A stretch of DNA of 42,709 bases from an uncultured Collinsella sp. (GTDB taxonomy: Bacteria; Actinomycetota; Coriobacteriia; Coriobacteriales; Coriobacteriaceae): contig CAAFEY010000030.1 of the NCBI GenBank assembly GCA_900761995.1, positions 1-42,709 of the forward strand, given 5' to 3'. Position 1 is the first letter of the stretch, and every line of letters starts with the position of its first letter. The translations under genes were made by a program, and so were the position numbers. The notes under the pieces were generated by a model that was not told the origin of the DNA, made no database searches, and saw only the letters and a program-made list of their open reading frames with translations. Shown here piece after piece: positions 24,783-35,885 of this stretch.

Positions 24783-26021
24783 CTAACGACTGGCCGCCAC
24801 GTCCTTAGTCCAGCAGTGCACGCCGCCGCCGGACAGGTTAAGCGCGAGGGAATCAATCATGATGACCTTGCGATCGGGGAAGCAGCTCTCAAGAACTGCC
24901 TTGGCCTGCTCATCCTTCTCTTTCACGACCTCGCTCATGCCCTCGTGGTAATAACGCTGGCCAAGAACGACGCCGTTGCAAATCAGGAAGTTGCAGTAGC
25001 TCGCTGCGGCGTAGAAGTGGACGGGGCCCTCGGGCCAGGGGGTGCCATCCATAAACTTGCCGCCCATTTCGTCGATGAAGCCCTTATAGAGCTCGTAATC
25101 TTCATCGCCAGGGGCGATAACGACTTCAATAGGCTCGGCGGTGGGCATACGAACGATCTCGAAGGGCTTGCCCTCCCAGTCCGTTTCGTTGCTCAGGATC
25201 TCGTAGGCTGCCTCAATGCGGCGACGAGACTCTGCTCCAGCCTTGCTCGAGGCTGCCTCTTCATCGGACACCTCGGCAAGAAGAATCTTGTTCGGAGTGA
25301 TAAAGCGACACATCTCATCAATGTGAGCTGCAAAGCTCATGCCAAAGACGGGAGTTCCGTCTTCCTTCTCGTCGAGGATGCCCAGTCGATAGTCGTCGTC
25401 CTCGAGCATAGGCTGCGGAAGCCAGATAACCTTGTTGAGGTTGTAGATGCGCTTATACTCGGCCTCTATTTCCTCTTTCGTGAACTCGGGATTACGCTTG
25501 CGGCATTCCGTGTCCTCGATGGCGATCAGAGTGCCGTGACCGTCAAACTCGCGGTCGCCGCCCTCCGAAACCATTTCGGAATTGACGATATCGAAGCAAC
25601 CGAGCGCAACCGCCATGTGAACGGCTGCCTTACGTGCGGACTGGCACTCCGGGGAGTTCTTGTCCCACACGCCGTAATAGGTCCAAGCGGGGTTGACCAT
25701 ATAAGAATGGCCCTTGTCGTCGACCATGATGCTGGGACCGTTGTCGCGGACATAGAAGTTGGAGTCTTCGAACTGCGTGATCTCGATGCGATCGAGATCA
25801 ACCCCCTCCTCCTTCAGGCGCGAGCAAGCCTCCTCATAGGAGCCGGGGGTGCCGCAATTGAGGTTGACCGTAACGTCGCCATACTCGAGCAGAGCCTTGA
25901 TCACGTCAACGCAGGGCTGGCGGTTATCGTAGCCCTCTGCACGGATGTAATCGGGAAGCCATGTCACATAGACGTTGGAGCGCTTCTCGAACTCGCCCGG
26001 CATACGATAGTTCTCGTACAT
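24783..26021 (-). CDS. Agmatine-deiminase-like guanidino hydrolase
   Basis: A 412-residue member of the agmatine deiminase/Porphyromonas peptidylarginine deiminase family, pentein fold. Visible: YRMPGEFEKR near the start, VRDNGPSIMV (guanidinium-binding Asp), EGGDREFDGHGT, AAHIDEMCRF (catalytic His-x-Asp) and GGGVHCWT with nucleophilic Cys403. It would convert a guanidine to a ureido compound plus ammonia. Canonical agmatine deiminases are about 365-370 residues; the extra length is in the middle and some motifs differ (AAHIDE in place of NGHxD). So agmatine is only one possible substrate. The frame is open to 26291, but the ATG at 26021 has GGAAGGACC before it and starts at the conserved part. 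First gene of the operon, divergent from TetR. Confidence 0.85.
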   Translation of the reverse strand: MYENYRMPGEFEKRSNVYVTWLPDYIRAEGYDNRQPCVDVIKALLEYGDVTVNLNCGTPGSYEEACSRLKEEGVDLDRIEITQFEDSNFYVRDNGPSIMVDDKGHSYMVNPAWTYYGVWDKNSPECQSARKAAVHMAVALGCFDIVNSEMVSEGGDREFDGHGTLIAIEDTECRKRNPEFTKEEIEAEYKRIYNLNKVIWLPQPMLEDDDYRLGILDEKEDGTPVFGMSFAAHIDEMCRFITPNKILLAEVSDEEAASSKAGAESRRRIEAAYEILSNETDWEGKPFEIVRMPTAEPIEVVIAPGDEDYELYKGFIDEMGGKFMDGTPWPEGPVHFYAAASYCNFLICNGVVLGQRYYHEGMSEVVKEKDEQAKAVLESCFPDRKVIMIDSLALNLSGGGVHCWTKDVAASR

Positions 26022-26087
26022 GGTTGGTCCTTCCGTCGGGTTTCCCGCGATGCTGTCCGGCCGCGACAATAGCGGGGTTTCACCTGC

Positions 26088-26117
26088 TATAGTACTACTA
26101 TACCTACCGTTCGGTAG
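26088..26117. promoter_or_regulatory. TetR operator and promoter region of the guanidino operon
   Basis: CTACCG-TT-CGGTAG (26104-26117) is a perfect dyad 83 bases before the deiminase start. It directly adjoins a second perfect palindrome TATAGTA-C-TACTATA (26088-26102), which on the minus strand contains a TATAGT -10-like box. Related dyads at 28348-28361 and around 28281 suggest a shared regulator, most simply the adjacent TetR protein. Confidence 0.65.
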
Positions 26118-26152
26118 ATAATTTTGAATAATTGCCGCTCGCCTACTGATAC

Positions 26153-26168
26153 ATACCGTTCGCCGTAT
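26153..26168. promoter_or_regulatory. Second, imperfect TetR-type site, before the TetR gene
   Basis: ATACCGTTCGCCGTAT shares TACCGTTCG with the perfect operator at 26104 and is itself a partial dyad (ATAC...GTAT). It lies 78 bases before the TetR start and could mediate autoregulation. Confidence 0.45.
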
Positions 26169-26245
26169 ATAGTGGTCATGTTTGGACACGAATTGATGTT
26201 CCGTTGCCATCCTTAATAATGTTGGTAGTGCGGAAGTGATTTGCA

Positions 26246-26824
26246 ATGGAGAAATGCAGCGTGAGCACAAGAAAAAAAATATTGGACGCAATGTACGATC
26301 TTGTGGCAGAAGTCGGTTATGACAAAGCGTCTATCGGAAAGATTTGCGACTTTGTCGGTATATCCAAGCCGTCGGTGTACTACTACTTTCCCTCAAAAGA
26401 GGAGATTTTCACTACGCTCTTGGACAGCATGTTTCCGACCATTGACTATCAGCGCGACTACTCGCTAATAGTCGATAGGGACGGGTTCAAGGCCGCGCTT
26501 ATCGAGCTCGGCAATTCAGTTATAGGTGGCTATCGAAGCGATGAAAAGCGCCGGCGCGTGCTGGCCGAGGTTAGCGTTCAAGCAAATCGAATTCCTGCAG
26601 TTCAGGAACGTCAAGCGACGGCGACCAAACGAACCATGGATGCGCTTAAAGACATCCTTCTTCATGGTGTAGAGATTGGCGCGTTTTCCGATAGCGCCGA
26701 CGTAATGCTCTACGTACAAATTCTTTATACCGTTCTGGAGGGAGCAAGCAATACGGTCGCTCAAGGTGAGGATATTGATGAGAAAGCGGTTTGGGCGGGA
26801 ATAGTCGAGCTTATGTTCAAATAA
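26246..26824 (+). CDS. TetR family transcriptional regulator
   Basis: A 192-residue TetR protein: N-terminal helix-turn-helix SIGKICDFVGISKPSVYYYFPSKEEIF (about residues 28-54, here quoted in parts: IGKICDFVGISKPSVYYYF), then an alpha-helical ligand-binding and dimerisation domain. Two starts are possible: ATG 26246 and GTG 26261, the latter with GGAG nine bases upstream. It is divergent from the deiminase operon and convergent with the second MFS gene, and dyads matching each other lie in both promoters, so it very likely represses this cluster and senses its substrate or a breakdown product. Confidence 0.92.
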   Translation: MEKCSVSTRKKILDAMYDLVAEVGYDKASIGKICDFVGISKPSVYYYFPSKEEIFTTLLDSMFPTIDYQRDYSLIVDRDGFKAALIELGNSVIGGYRSDEKRRRVLAEVSVQANRIPAVQERQATATKRTMDALKDILLHGVEIGAFSDSADVMLYVQILYTVLEGASNTVAQGEDIDEKAVWAGIVELMFK

Positions 26825-26885
26825 ACCAGCCAAGCTGAAGCGCATGTTGGCACCCATGGTGCCTGCGGGCAACCTTTAAAACGAA

Positions 26886-26927
26886 AACAGGGGTCGACTC
26901 CAGTCTGGCTTGGAGTCGACCCCTGTT
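26886..26927. terminator. Bidirectional terminator between TetR and MFS paralogue 2
   Basis: A perfect 17-bp stem (26886-26902 with 26911-26927, core GGGGTCGACTCC) and 8-base loop between convergent genes. On the minus strand it is followed by TTCGTTTT, a good tail for ending the MFS transcript; the plus-strand tail is weak. Confidence 0.85.
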
Positions 26928-26962
26928 GCATGGCAATCTATGCCGATGCAAATCGGCGCTTA

Positions 26963-28243
26963 TTACTTTTCAGCAGCCTTATTGAGAAAGCCGGAAACGA
27001 TAGCAAACGCAGCAATCATAAGGTTGCAGGCAATGCAGAAGATAAATACTCCCTGGAATGACCCTGCCATGCCGTAAGCCTTCATCATGACCGGCATTCC
27101 AAAAGCACCGACGACATAGCCCGCTGAGCAAACGATCGAATAGATCCTTCCAAAATCGCGTGATCCAAAGAGCGAGAGGAGAAGCATCGGCATTGCGGTT
27201 CCAACGATGGCGAACATGACATCGTTTACACCAGCTGCAATGATGGAAACGGTCTCATTGCTTCCGCCAATGATAAGAAGCAGGAATGAAAGAATGCTGA
27301 CACCTGTCCATGCGACCGTTGCTTTAATAGCGCCAAGCTTGTCGCATGTTTTGCCCACGAAGGGATTTAGGAAGATATCGGAGAGTGAAGCTGCCGAGAC
27401 CATTAAGCTTCCTACGATAGGATTGAAACCGACCTCGCTTGCATAGGTTGGAAACAGCTGGTTCATGCAGCAGGTGAGCTGCGCCACGCAAAGCAAGAGG
27501 ACACAGAGAATAAAAGACGGCGTTTTCGCGGCATCGCGGAGTGCCATGCCCGAAAGGACATCTTCCTGCTCATCGGCGCTGCAGCTCTCATGGGTTTCGG
27601 AGGCGGTCTCTCCGTACGGAAGCATATTGCGATCAGAGGGGTTAAGGCGAATGATAAATGCGCTTGCAGGCAAAATCATAGCTGCAGAAACGGCCGCAAG
27701 CACGATGTATCCCGTACGCCAGCCTTGCTGCTCGATGACCAGTGTAATGACAGGACTCAATAACAGCGTGCAGAGAGAATTAACGCCCCAAGCGAGGCCG
27801 ATGGCGAGACCGGACGATTTGCTGAACCATTGGTCAATGACATCGGACATGCAGACGCCCGTTGTAAACGAAAAGCAGATGCCGATCACTGCGGCGGAGA
27901 CGGTGAACATCCAGACCTCGGTGTAGAACGCCATTGCGGCGCCGGCGGCAATAAGGACGAGTTCAATGCAAATATGCCATGGTTTGCCGATTACTTTTGG
28001 AATGAAGCGACTCAAAAGCGGAAGCCCAAGCGCAAGGCCAAGAAGAATCGCGGTGAAATAGAAAGAAAAAGAAGTGTAGTCAAAGCCCAGATCTTCACAT
28101 ACTGGAGCAACGAATGAGCCGGCAATAATGCTATATGTGCCAGTTGTTCCGGCGGACATTAAGCCGAGCGCAATAACGACGACCCAAGCAAATGCGCCGC
28201 TTTCACGGAGACAATCTTTTTTGGCTGGTGTGGTGAGAGTCAT
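26963..28243 (-). CDS. MFS transporter of the guanidino cluster (paralogue 2)
   Basis: A 426-residue twelve-helix major facilitator, a clear paralogue of the MFS at 22318-23583 over its whole length (shared VIAGSFVAPVCE, VIDQWF, LTCCMNQLFPTYASEVGF and FGSRDFGRI). It has its own promoter region with operator-like dyads and is transcribed alone towards TetR. The ATG at 28243 follows TGGAGC; the upstream extension of the frame overlaps the promoter. The two transporters may serve import and export, or two related substrates. Confidence 0.9.
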   Translation of the reverse strand: MTLTTPAKKDCLRESGAFAWVVVIALGLMSAGTTGTYSIIAGSFVAPVCEDLGFDYTSFSFYFTAILLGLALGLPLLSRFIPKVIGKPWHICIELVLIAAGAAMAFYTEVWMFTVSAAVIGICFSFTTGVCMSDVIDQWFSKSSGLAIGLAWGVNSLCTLLLSPVITLVIEQQGWRTGYIVLAAVSAAMILPASAFIIRLNPSDRNMLPYGETASETHESCSADEQEDVLSGMALRDAAKTPSFILCVLLLCVAQLTCCMNQLFPTYASEVGFNPIVGSLMVSAASLSDIFLNPFVGKTCDKLGAIKATVAWTGVSILSFLLLIIGGSNETVSIIAAGVNDVMFAIVGTAMPMLLLSLFGSRDFGRIYSIVCSAGYVVGAFGMPVMMKAYGMAGSFQGVFIFCIACNLMIAAFAIVSGFLNKAAEK

Positions 28244-28273
28244 GGTTGCTCCATTTCTATCGGCAATACATCC

Positions 28274-28318
28274 TATATGCCTACCGATAGGTATATAAAC
28301 CAGAGGACTCTTCGTCAA
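28274..28318 (-). promoter_or_regulatory. Promoter and operator of MFS paralogue 2
   Basis: On the minus strand TTGACG (28318-28313), 17 bases, then TATACC (28295-28290) gives a good sigma-70 promoter. A dyad of 10-base arms with one mismatch (28274-28297, core CCTACCGATAGG) covers the -10 box, the classic position for a repressor. The CCTACCG half resembles the operator at 26104. Confidence 0.6.
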
Positions 28319-28347
28319 GCATTAAGCGGGGAGAGGGAGTTCTTAAC

Positions 28348-28361
28348 CTGCCGAACGGTAA
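28348..28361. promoter_or_regulatory. Distal TetR-type operator upstream of MFS paralogue 2
   Basis: CTGCCGAACGGTAA matches the perfect operator CTACCGAACGGTAG (26104-26117 read on the other strand) at 12 of 14 positions. It lies 30 bases upstream of the -35 box. Confidence 0.5.
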
Positions 28362-28387
28362 TTAGACCCCGTTTTCGCAAGGGTCTC

Positions 28388-28418
28388 AATGTGACAAAGG
28401 GACTGTCCCTTTGTCACA

Positions 28419-28420
<2 letters not shown>
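28388..28420. repeat. Interspersed palindrome, family 2, perfect copy
   Basis: AATGTGACAAAGGGAC, one T, GTCCCTTTGTCACATT: 16-bp perfect arms around a single base. It overlaps the stop codon of the ABC exporter gene (28419-28421) by two bases. Drifted copies are at 21889 and 22201. Confidence 0.9.
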
Positions 28421-31673
<3,253 letters not shown>

Positions 31674-31825
31674 GGACGGCAACCTCTCCTGCGCAGGCAC
31701 CCTGCCCGCTCTCCTCCGCCGTTCGTATTCGACGCGTTTGTCCTACTCTATCCCCATTTTTTGCCGACGCCAGTGAGGAATGTAACAAACCGCGCCAAAA
31801 AACGAACGGGACGGCGCCCAAAAGA

Positions 31826-31847
31826 AGAGGTCCCGAGCGGGACCTCT
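31826..31847 (-). terminator. Terminator of the redox operon
   Basis: AGAGGTCCC / GGGACCTCT, a 9-bp perfect stem with a 4-base loop, 80 bases after the TlpA-like stop. On the minus strand TTCTTTT follows, giving a classical intrinsic terminator. Confidence 0.8.
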
Positions 31848-31926
31848 ATATGGTGGAGCTTATCTTGAAAGGTAGCGGACTACTTCGCACAGCGGCGCAC
31901 GATCTTCGCCATGCTTTACGCGTTTT

Positions 31927-32898
31927 CTACTGCTCGCTATTCGCAATCGCCTGGTCGATAAGTTTGTTGAGTGCTGCGCGCTGCTCGGCGGAGCTGATGG
32001 CTCCCACGATTGGATCCCCTACGATGTTGCCATTCTGATCGATGACATACGTTGTCGGGAACGAGAACAAATTTGACGTAAACTTACCGGCCTCGCTATC
32101 CGACTTGAACCAGATGTTCTTATATGTCACGCCCTTCTTGCTCAGCACGTCCTTGGCATCTGCAATCTCGCCCTTGTTGCCATCGAGCGTAAAGGAATTG
32201 ACGCCCACGACCTGGCCGCCCTTCTCGGCAAGCTCCTGATTCAGTTTCTCAAGATCGCCCAACTCACCCACGCACGGCTTGCAAGTGGTGAACCAGAAGT
32301 TCATGACGGTAACCTTGTTCTTAGAGAACAGCTCGTCGCTGCTCACGTCGTTGCCGTCCAGGTCCTTGCCCGTAAAGCTGGGGAACTTCGTCGCCTCGCT
32401 CGAAGCATTGGCACCAGCCGTCATGCCAGCGGTCGAAGCGTCGACGCTCTCGCCTGCGCTCGGCGTGCTTCCACAGCCGGGGAACTCCTTCTCCAAGCTC
32501 TCGAGCTTGTCCTCGATTTCCTTGATCTGCTGCGCACCGGCCTTGAGCGTCTTAAGCTCATCCGCCGTAAACTCATCCTTGGCGCCGTCGATGGTCTTGA
32601 GCAAGAAATCGCCGTAATTGCTGCCGTCCTCAATCATTGTCGAGTCTTTATTTGCCGCATTGAATACCTTTTCCCACAGCGCGTTATCACTCGAAAAGAT
32701 CTCGTTCTCCTTCTGCATGAGCTTCGCATACAGCTCGGCGGCCTCGTCGGCATTGGCCGGCTTCTGCGCAGTGAGTTCTGCGATCTTAGGATCGGAGCTC
32801 GCAGATTCGCTCACATTGCCACCGGGCGCCGAACATGCCACAAGGCACAAGGCCAATACCGGCACCATAAACAGGGCCGCAATCTTAGAAAGCTTCAT
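31927..32898 (-). CDS. TlpA/ResA-like thiol-disulfide lipoprotein
   Basis: A 323-residue lipoprotein: signal peptide with lipobox LVAC (Cys22), an about 140-residue helical, charged N-terminal domain of unknown role (ELYAKLMQKENEIF, AGAQQIKEIEDKLESLEK), a Ser/Ala/Gly linker, and a C-terminal thioredoxin-fold TlpA domain with active site WFTTCKPCVGE (Cys206, Cys209) and cis-Pro in FSFPTTYVID. It should reduce or exchange disulfides outside the membrane. The ATG at 32898 is better spaced from GGAGG than the one at 32904. Last gene of the operon with the ferredoxin-like membrane protein, which could deliver electrons. Confidence 0.9.
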   Translation of the reverse strand: MKLSKIAALFMVPVLALCLVACSAPGGNVSESASSDPKIAELTAQKPANADEAAELYAKLMQKENEIFSSDNALWEKVFNAANKDSTMIEDGSNYGDFLLKTIDGAKDEFTADELKTLKAGAQQIKEIEDKLESLEKEFPGCGSTPSAGESVDASTAGMTAGANASSEATKFPSFTGKDLDGNDVSSDELFSKNKVTVMNFWFTTCKPCVGELGDLEKLNQELAEKGGQVVGVNSFTLDGNKGEIADAKDVLSKKGVTYKNIWFKSDSEAGKFTSNLFSFPTTYVIDQNGNIVGDPIVGAISSAEQRAALNKLIDQAIANSEQ

Positions 32899-32927
32899 AG
32901 TCATTCCTCCGTTTTGTCGAAGCTTGT

Positions 32928-33830
32928 TTACTTTTTATCGGCGGTCAAGGGAAGCTTTTCCGCCGACACATCCAGGCCATAGCGATAGCTGATGGCATCG
33001 ACAGGACAGGCCCCGATGCACTTTCCGCACCGGATACATTCGGCATGATTGGGCGCGCGGACCACATCAACGTCCATCTGACAAACCCTTGAACACTTGC
33101 CGCACGAGACACATTTGCATGCGTCAACCCGAATCCCCAGTAGGGACACCCTATTCATGAGCGCATAGAATGCGCCAAGTGGACAAATCCATTTGCAGAA
33201 GGGGCGATAGAACAAAACGCTCAGCACTACCACGACAATGAGAACGGCAAGTTTCCAGGTAAAGAGCTGCCCCAGCGCAGATCGAATGCCGGCGTTGGCA
33301 ATGGCCAGCGGAATGGCGCCCTCGAGCACACCCTGTGGACAGATGTACTTACAAAAGAACGGGTCGCCCATGCCCACGTCGTTAACCACCAAGACGGGCA
33401 GCAGCACCACGGCAAACAGCAGCACGACGTACTTGATGTACGTGAGCGGCTTGAGCTTTTTCGTGGAGAACTTTTTGCCGGGAATCTTATGAAGCAGCTC
33501 CTGCAGCCAGCCAAACGGGCACAGAAAGCCGCATACAAAGCGTCCCAGCAGCACGCCGAGCAAAATGAGCGTACCGGTAACATAGTAAGAAAAGTTGAAC
33601 TTGGATGAACCTACCACCGACTGGAACGACCCGATGGGGCACGCACCCGATGCCGCGGGGCACGAATAGCAATTAAGTCCAGGTACGCAGACTGTTTTTC
33701 CCGCGCCCTGATAGATGCCGCCTTTGGCAAAGTTTGGCAGGTGAATGTTGGTGACCAGCGTCGCCGCCGCCTGAATGAATCCGCGAAATCGGGCCAAAAC
33801 ATGCGACGCAGTGTTTTCTCTTTTATCCAA
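32928..33830 (-). CDS. NapH-like 4Fe-4S membrane protein
   Basis: A 300-residue membrane protein with about five helices and two kinds of cysteine clusters. Helix-loop motifs CGFLCPFGW, CKYICPQG and CKWICPLGAF are of the NapH/NosR/RnfB-neighbour type; near the C-terminus are two 4Fe-4S ferredoxin motifs (CVSCGKCSRVC and CIRCGKCIGACPVD). It probably passes electrons across or along the membrane. The true start is most likely the TTG at 33830, which overlaps the stop of the small upstream gene by eight bases (TTGGATAA), with GGAG upstream; the frame is open further but that part is in the other gene. Confidence 0.85.
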   Translation of the reverse strand: MDKRENTASHVLARFRGFIQAAATLVTNIHLPNFAKGGIYQGAGKTVCVPGLNCYSCPAASGACPIGSFQSVVGSSKFNFSYYVTGTLILLGVLLGRFVCGFLCPFGWLQELLHKIPGKKFSTKKLKPLTYIKYVVLLFAVVLLPVLVVNDVGMGDPFFCKYICPQGVLEGAIPLAIANAGIRSALGQLFTWKLAVLIVVVVLSVLFYRPFCKWICPLGAFYALMNRVSLLGIRVDACKCVSCGKCSRVCQMDVDVVRAPNHAECIRCGKCIGACPVDAISYRYGLDVSAEKLPLTADKK

Positions 33831-33969
33831 TTCCGATACACTCCAAGCACAGCCTAATCGCTTTGGCCAGCACGGCATCCGCCTCGCCACGCATAACACC
33901 AAAGCACACCATGGCAATTCCGACGATCAACAAAGCGACCTGTACCACGGGCTTTACCGCTTTGAACAA
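33823..33969 (-). CDS. CD1871A-type CXXC small membrane protein
   Basis: A 48-residue protein, too small for routine ORF calls. It has one membrane helix (VVQVALLIVGIAMVCFGV, residues 8-25), then MRGEADAVLAKAIRLCLECIGIG with a CLEC motif (Cys41, Cys44). This matches the small CD1871A CXXC proteins seen in anaerobes beside 4Fe-4S and thioredoxin-like membrane proteins. The start is probably TTG at 33969, eight bases after AAAGGAG; the GTG at 33978 overlaps the ribosome site. It overlaps the following gene by eight bases. Likely role: thiol or metal relay in the same redox complex; this is inferred from context. Confidence 0.8.
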   Translation of the reverse strand: MFKAVKPVVQVALLIVGIAMVCFGVMRGEADAVLAKAIRLCLECIGIG

Positions 33970-34059
33970 CCTGACCACTCCTTTCGTTACGCGACCATTG
34001 GACCATATCGACTATAAAATCCGTGTTAAGCGCGATTTGGAATGTGCAAGGAGACTGTT

Positions 34060-34734
34060 ATGCGTATTTTGATCGTCGAAGACGAGCGAGCGCTGTGCGA
34101 TGCAATCGCGCGCAGCTTGCGAAACTTGGCGTACAGCGTCGACTGCTGCCACGACGGACAGGAGGCGCTCGACCTGCTGGGCGTCGAAGTCTTTGACCTC
34201 GTGGTACTCGACCTCAACCTTCCCCGTATCGATGGCATGACCGTGCTCAGGGAACTTAGGAAAACCGATTGCGAGACCAAGGTACTGATTCTGTCCGCGC
34301 GTGGCGAAGTATCCGATAAAGTCGCCGGACTCGATGCCGGCGCCAACGATTACCTTACCAAACCGTTTCATCTGGACGAGCTTGCGGCAAGGATCCGCAG
34401 CCTTACCCTCAGGCGCTTCGCACAAAGCGACATAGTATTAACCTGCGGAAAGCTCAACTTTGACACCAAGGCGCGCATCGCTTCCGTGAACAGTGAGGCT
34501 CTATCTCTTACACGCAAGGAAACGGGAATCTTGGAATACCTGATGCTTAATCAGGGGCGACCGGTAAGCCAAGAGGAGCTTATAGAGCACGTTTGGGATA
34601 GCACCGTGAACAGCTATAGCAACGCAACCCGCGTTCACATCTCGTCGCTCCGAAAAAAGTTGCGCGGCGCTTTGGGATACGACCCGATTCGCAATCGGAT
34701 TGGAGAGGGCTACGTTATGGAGGATGGAGAATGA
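34060..34734 (+). CDS. OmpR/PhoB-type response regulator
   Basis: A 224-residue regulator. Receiver domain residues 1-115: acidic pair in IVEDERALCD, phospho-acceptor Asp51 (VVLDLNLPR), Lys101 (LTKPFH). C-terminal winged helix with EYLMLNQGRPVSQEELIEHV and RVHISSLRKKL. The ATG at 34060 with AAGGAG is preferred over the open upstream frame at 34042. Divergent from the redox operon, so it very likely regulates that operon. Confidence 0.95.
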   Translation: MRILIVEDERALCDAIARSLRNLAYSVDCCHDGQEALDLLGVEVFDLVVLDLNLPRIDGMTVLRELRKTDCETKVLILSARGEVSDKVAGLDAGANDYLTKPFHLDELAARIRSLTLRRFAQSDIVLTCGKLNFDTKARIASVNSEALSLTRKETGILEYLMLNQGRPVSQEELIEHVWDSTVNSYSNATRVHISSLRKKLRGALGYDPIRNRIGEGYVMEDGE

Positions 34735-35870
34735 AAGGGCTTTCGCTGCAATGGCGCATAACGATTATGACGGCACTGCTCACGTGTGCGGCATGCGTGC
34801 TGACGAACTGCCTGGTCGGCTATACGGGCATGCGCTACATGGATGCCATCGGCAGCGACATCTCGGCCTTTAACGCAACCGGCGAAGATTCGCTCCAGGC
34901 GTTCGACCCAACGAAAGCGGCCCTCGATGACAAGGTCACAATCGTCGTAAATGACGCACAGGAGTCTTTTGGCACGACAGCCTGGTACATCACGGCTGGA
35001 GTCACACTCCTTGGCGGCGCGCTGGCATACTTTGTGAGCGGCCGTGCACTCAAACCGCTACGGGCTTTTGCAGCTCAGGTTGAGCGTGTGCAGCCTGACA
35101 ACCTAAGCGAAATCAGACTCAATGAAGATGTGCCCACCGAGCCACAACGATGCAGTGCCTCTTTCAACGACATGATCGCCCGTCTTGGCGAAGGGTTCTC
35201 TGCACAGCGTCAGTTTACCGGCAACGCCGCACACGAGCTGCGCACCCCGCTCGCCCTTATGCAAGCGCAGATTGAACTGTTTGTCTCCGAGCACCCCACA
35301 TCGCAACCTCAAACAGTCGAGCTGCTCGGCCTGCTACAAGAACAAACCGAGCGCATGTCGCGAATGACCAAGGTGCTACTTGAGATGAGTGAGCTCCGCA
35401 GCGTTCCCTGCGAGGACGATATTGAGCTTGGCCCCCTGTCCGAAGAAGTCCTCACCGACCTTGCTCCGCTTGCCGAGCATAAAGACATCGTCCTCAATTG
35501 CAGTGGAGGTGCTTTGATAATCGGAAGCGACACGCTCCTCTATCGGCTGGTGTTTAACCTGGTCGAAAATGCCATCCGTTACAGCCGCCCCGGCTCGACT
35601 GTCAACGTCTCCATTTGCGACAACGACAGCCACGTGTTCCTGCGAGTCGAGGACCAGGGCCCGGGAATACCCAAGCAGTACCGCGAGAGCATCTTCCAGC
35701 CGTTCTTTCGCCTGGACAAATCCCGCAGCAGGGCATACGGCGGCGCAGGACTCGGGCTAGCGCTTGTCTGGGAGATTGCGGCGCTTCACGGTGGCACGGT
35801 AGAGGTCGAAACAAGTTCCAAGAACGGGACCACCATGCTCGCGACCCTTCCAAAACGGACCGCAGCGTAA
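34731..35870 (+). CDS. Sensor histidine kinase
   Basis: A 379-residue kinase overlapping its regulator by four bases (ATGA). It has two membrane helices (about residues 10-35 and 85-103) bracketing a short 50-residue outside loop, HAMP (SGRALKPLRAFAAQV...), HisKA with NAAHELRTPLAL (His168), HATPase with N-box FNLVENAIRY, EDQGPGIP and GAGLGLAL. The small sensor loop contains no cysteine, so direct thiol sensing by that loop is unlikely. It probably responds to envelope or redox state through the membrane domain. Confidence 0.95.
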   Translation: MKGLSLQWRITIMTALLTCAACVLTNCLVGYTGMRYMDAIGSDISAFNATGEDSLQAFDPTKAALDDKVTIVVNDAQESFGTTAWYITAGVTLLGGALAYFVSGRALKPLRAFAAQVERVQPDNLSEIRLNEDVPTEPQRCSASFNDMIARLGEGFSAQRQFTGNAAHELRTPLALMQAQIELFVSEHPTSQPQTVELLGLLQEQTERMSRMTKVLLEMSELRSVPCEDDIELGPLSEEVLTDLAPLAEHKDIVLNCSGGALIIGSDTLLYRLVFNLVENAIRYSRPGSTVNVSICDNDSHVFLRVEDQGPGIPKQYRESIFQPFFRLDKSRSRAYGGAGLGLALVWEIAALHGGTVEVETSSKNGTTMLATLPKRTAA

Positions 35871-35885
35871 ACCGAACAGTAAAAC

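Noticed and set aside
24783..26021. Classical arginine deiminase
   Set aside because: Motif order (RDNGPS, EGGD, HIDE, GGGVHC) fits the agmatine deiminase/PPAD branch; arginine deiminases have different signatures.
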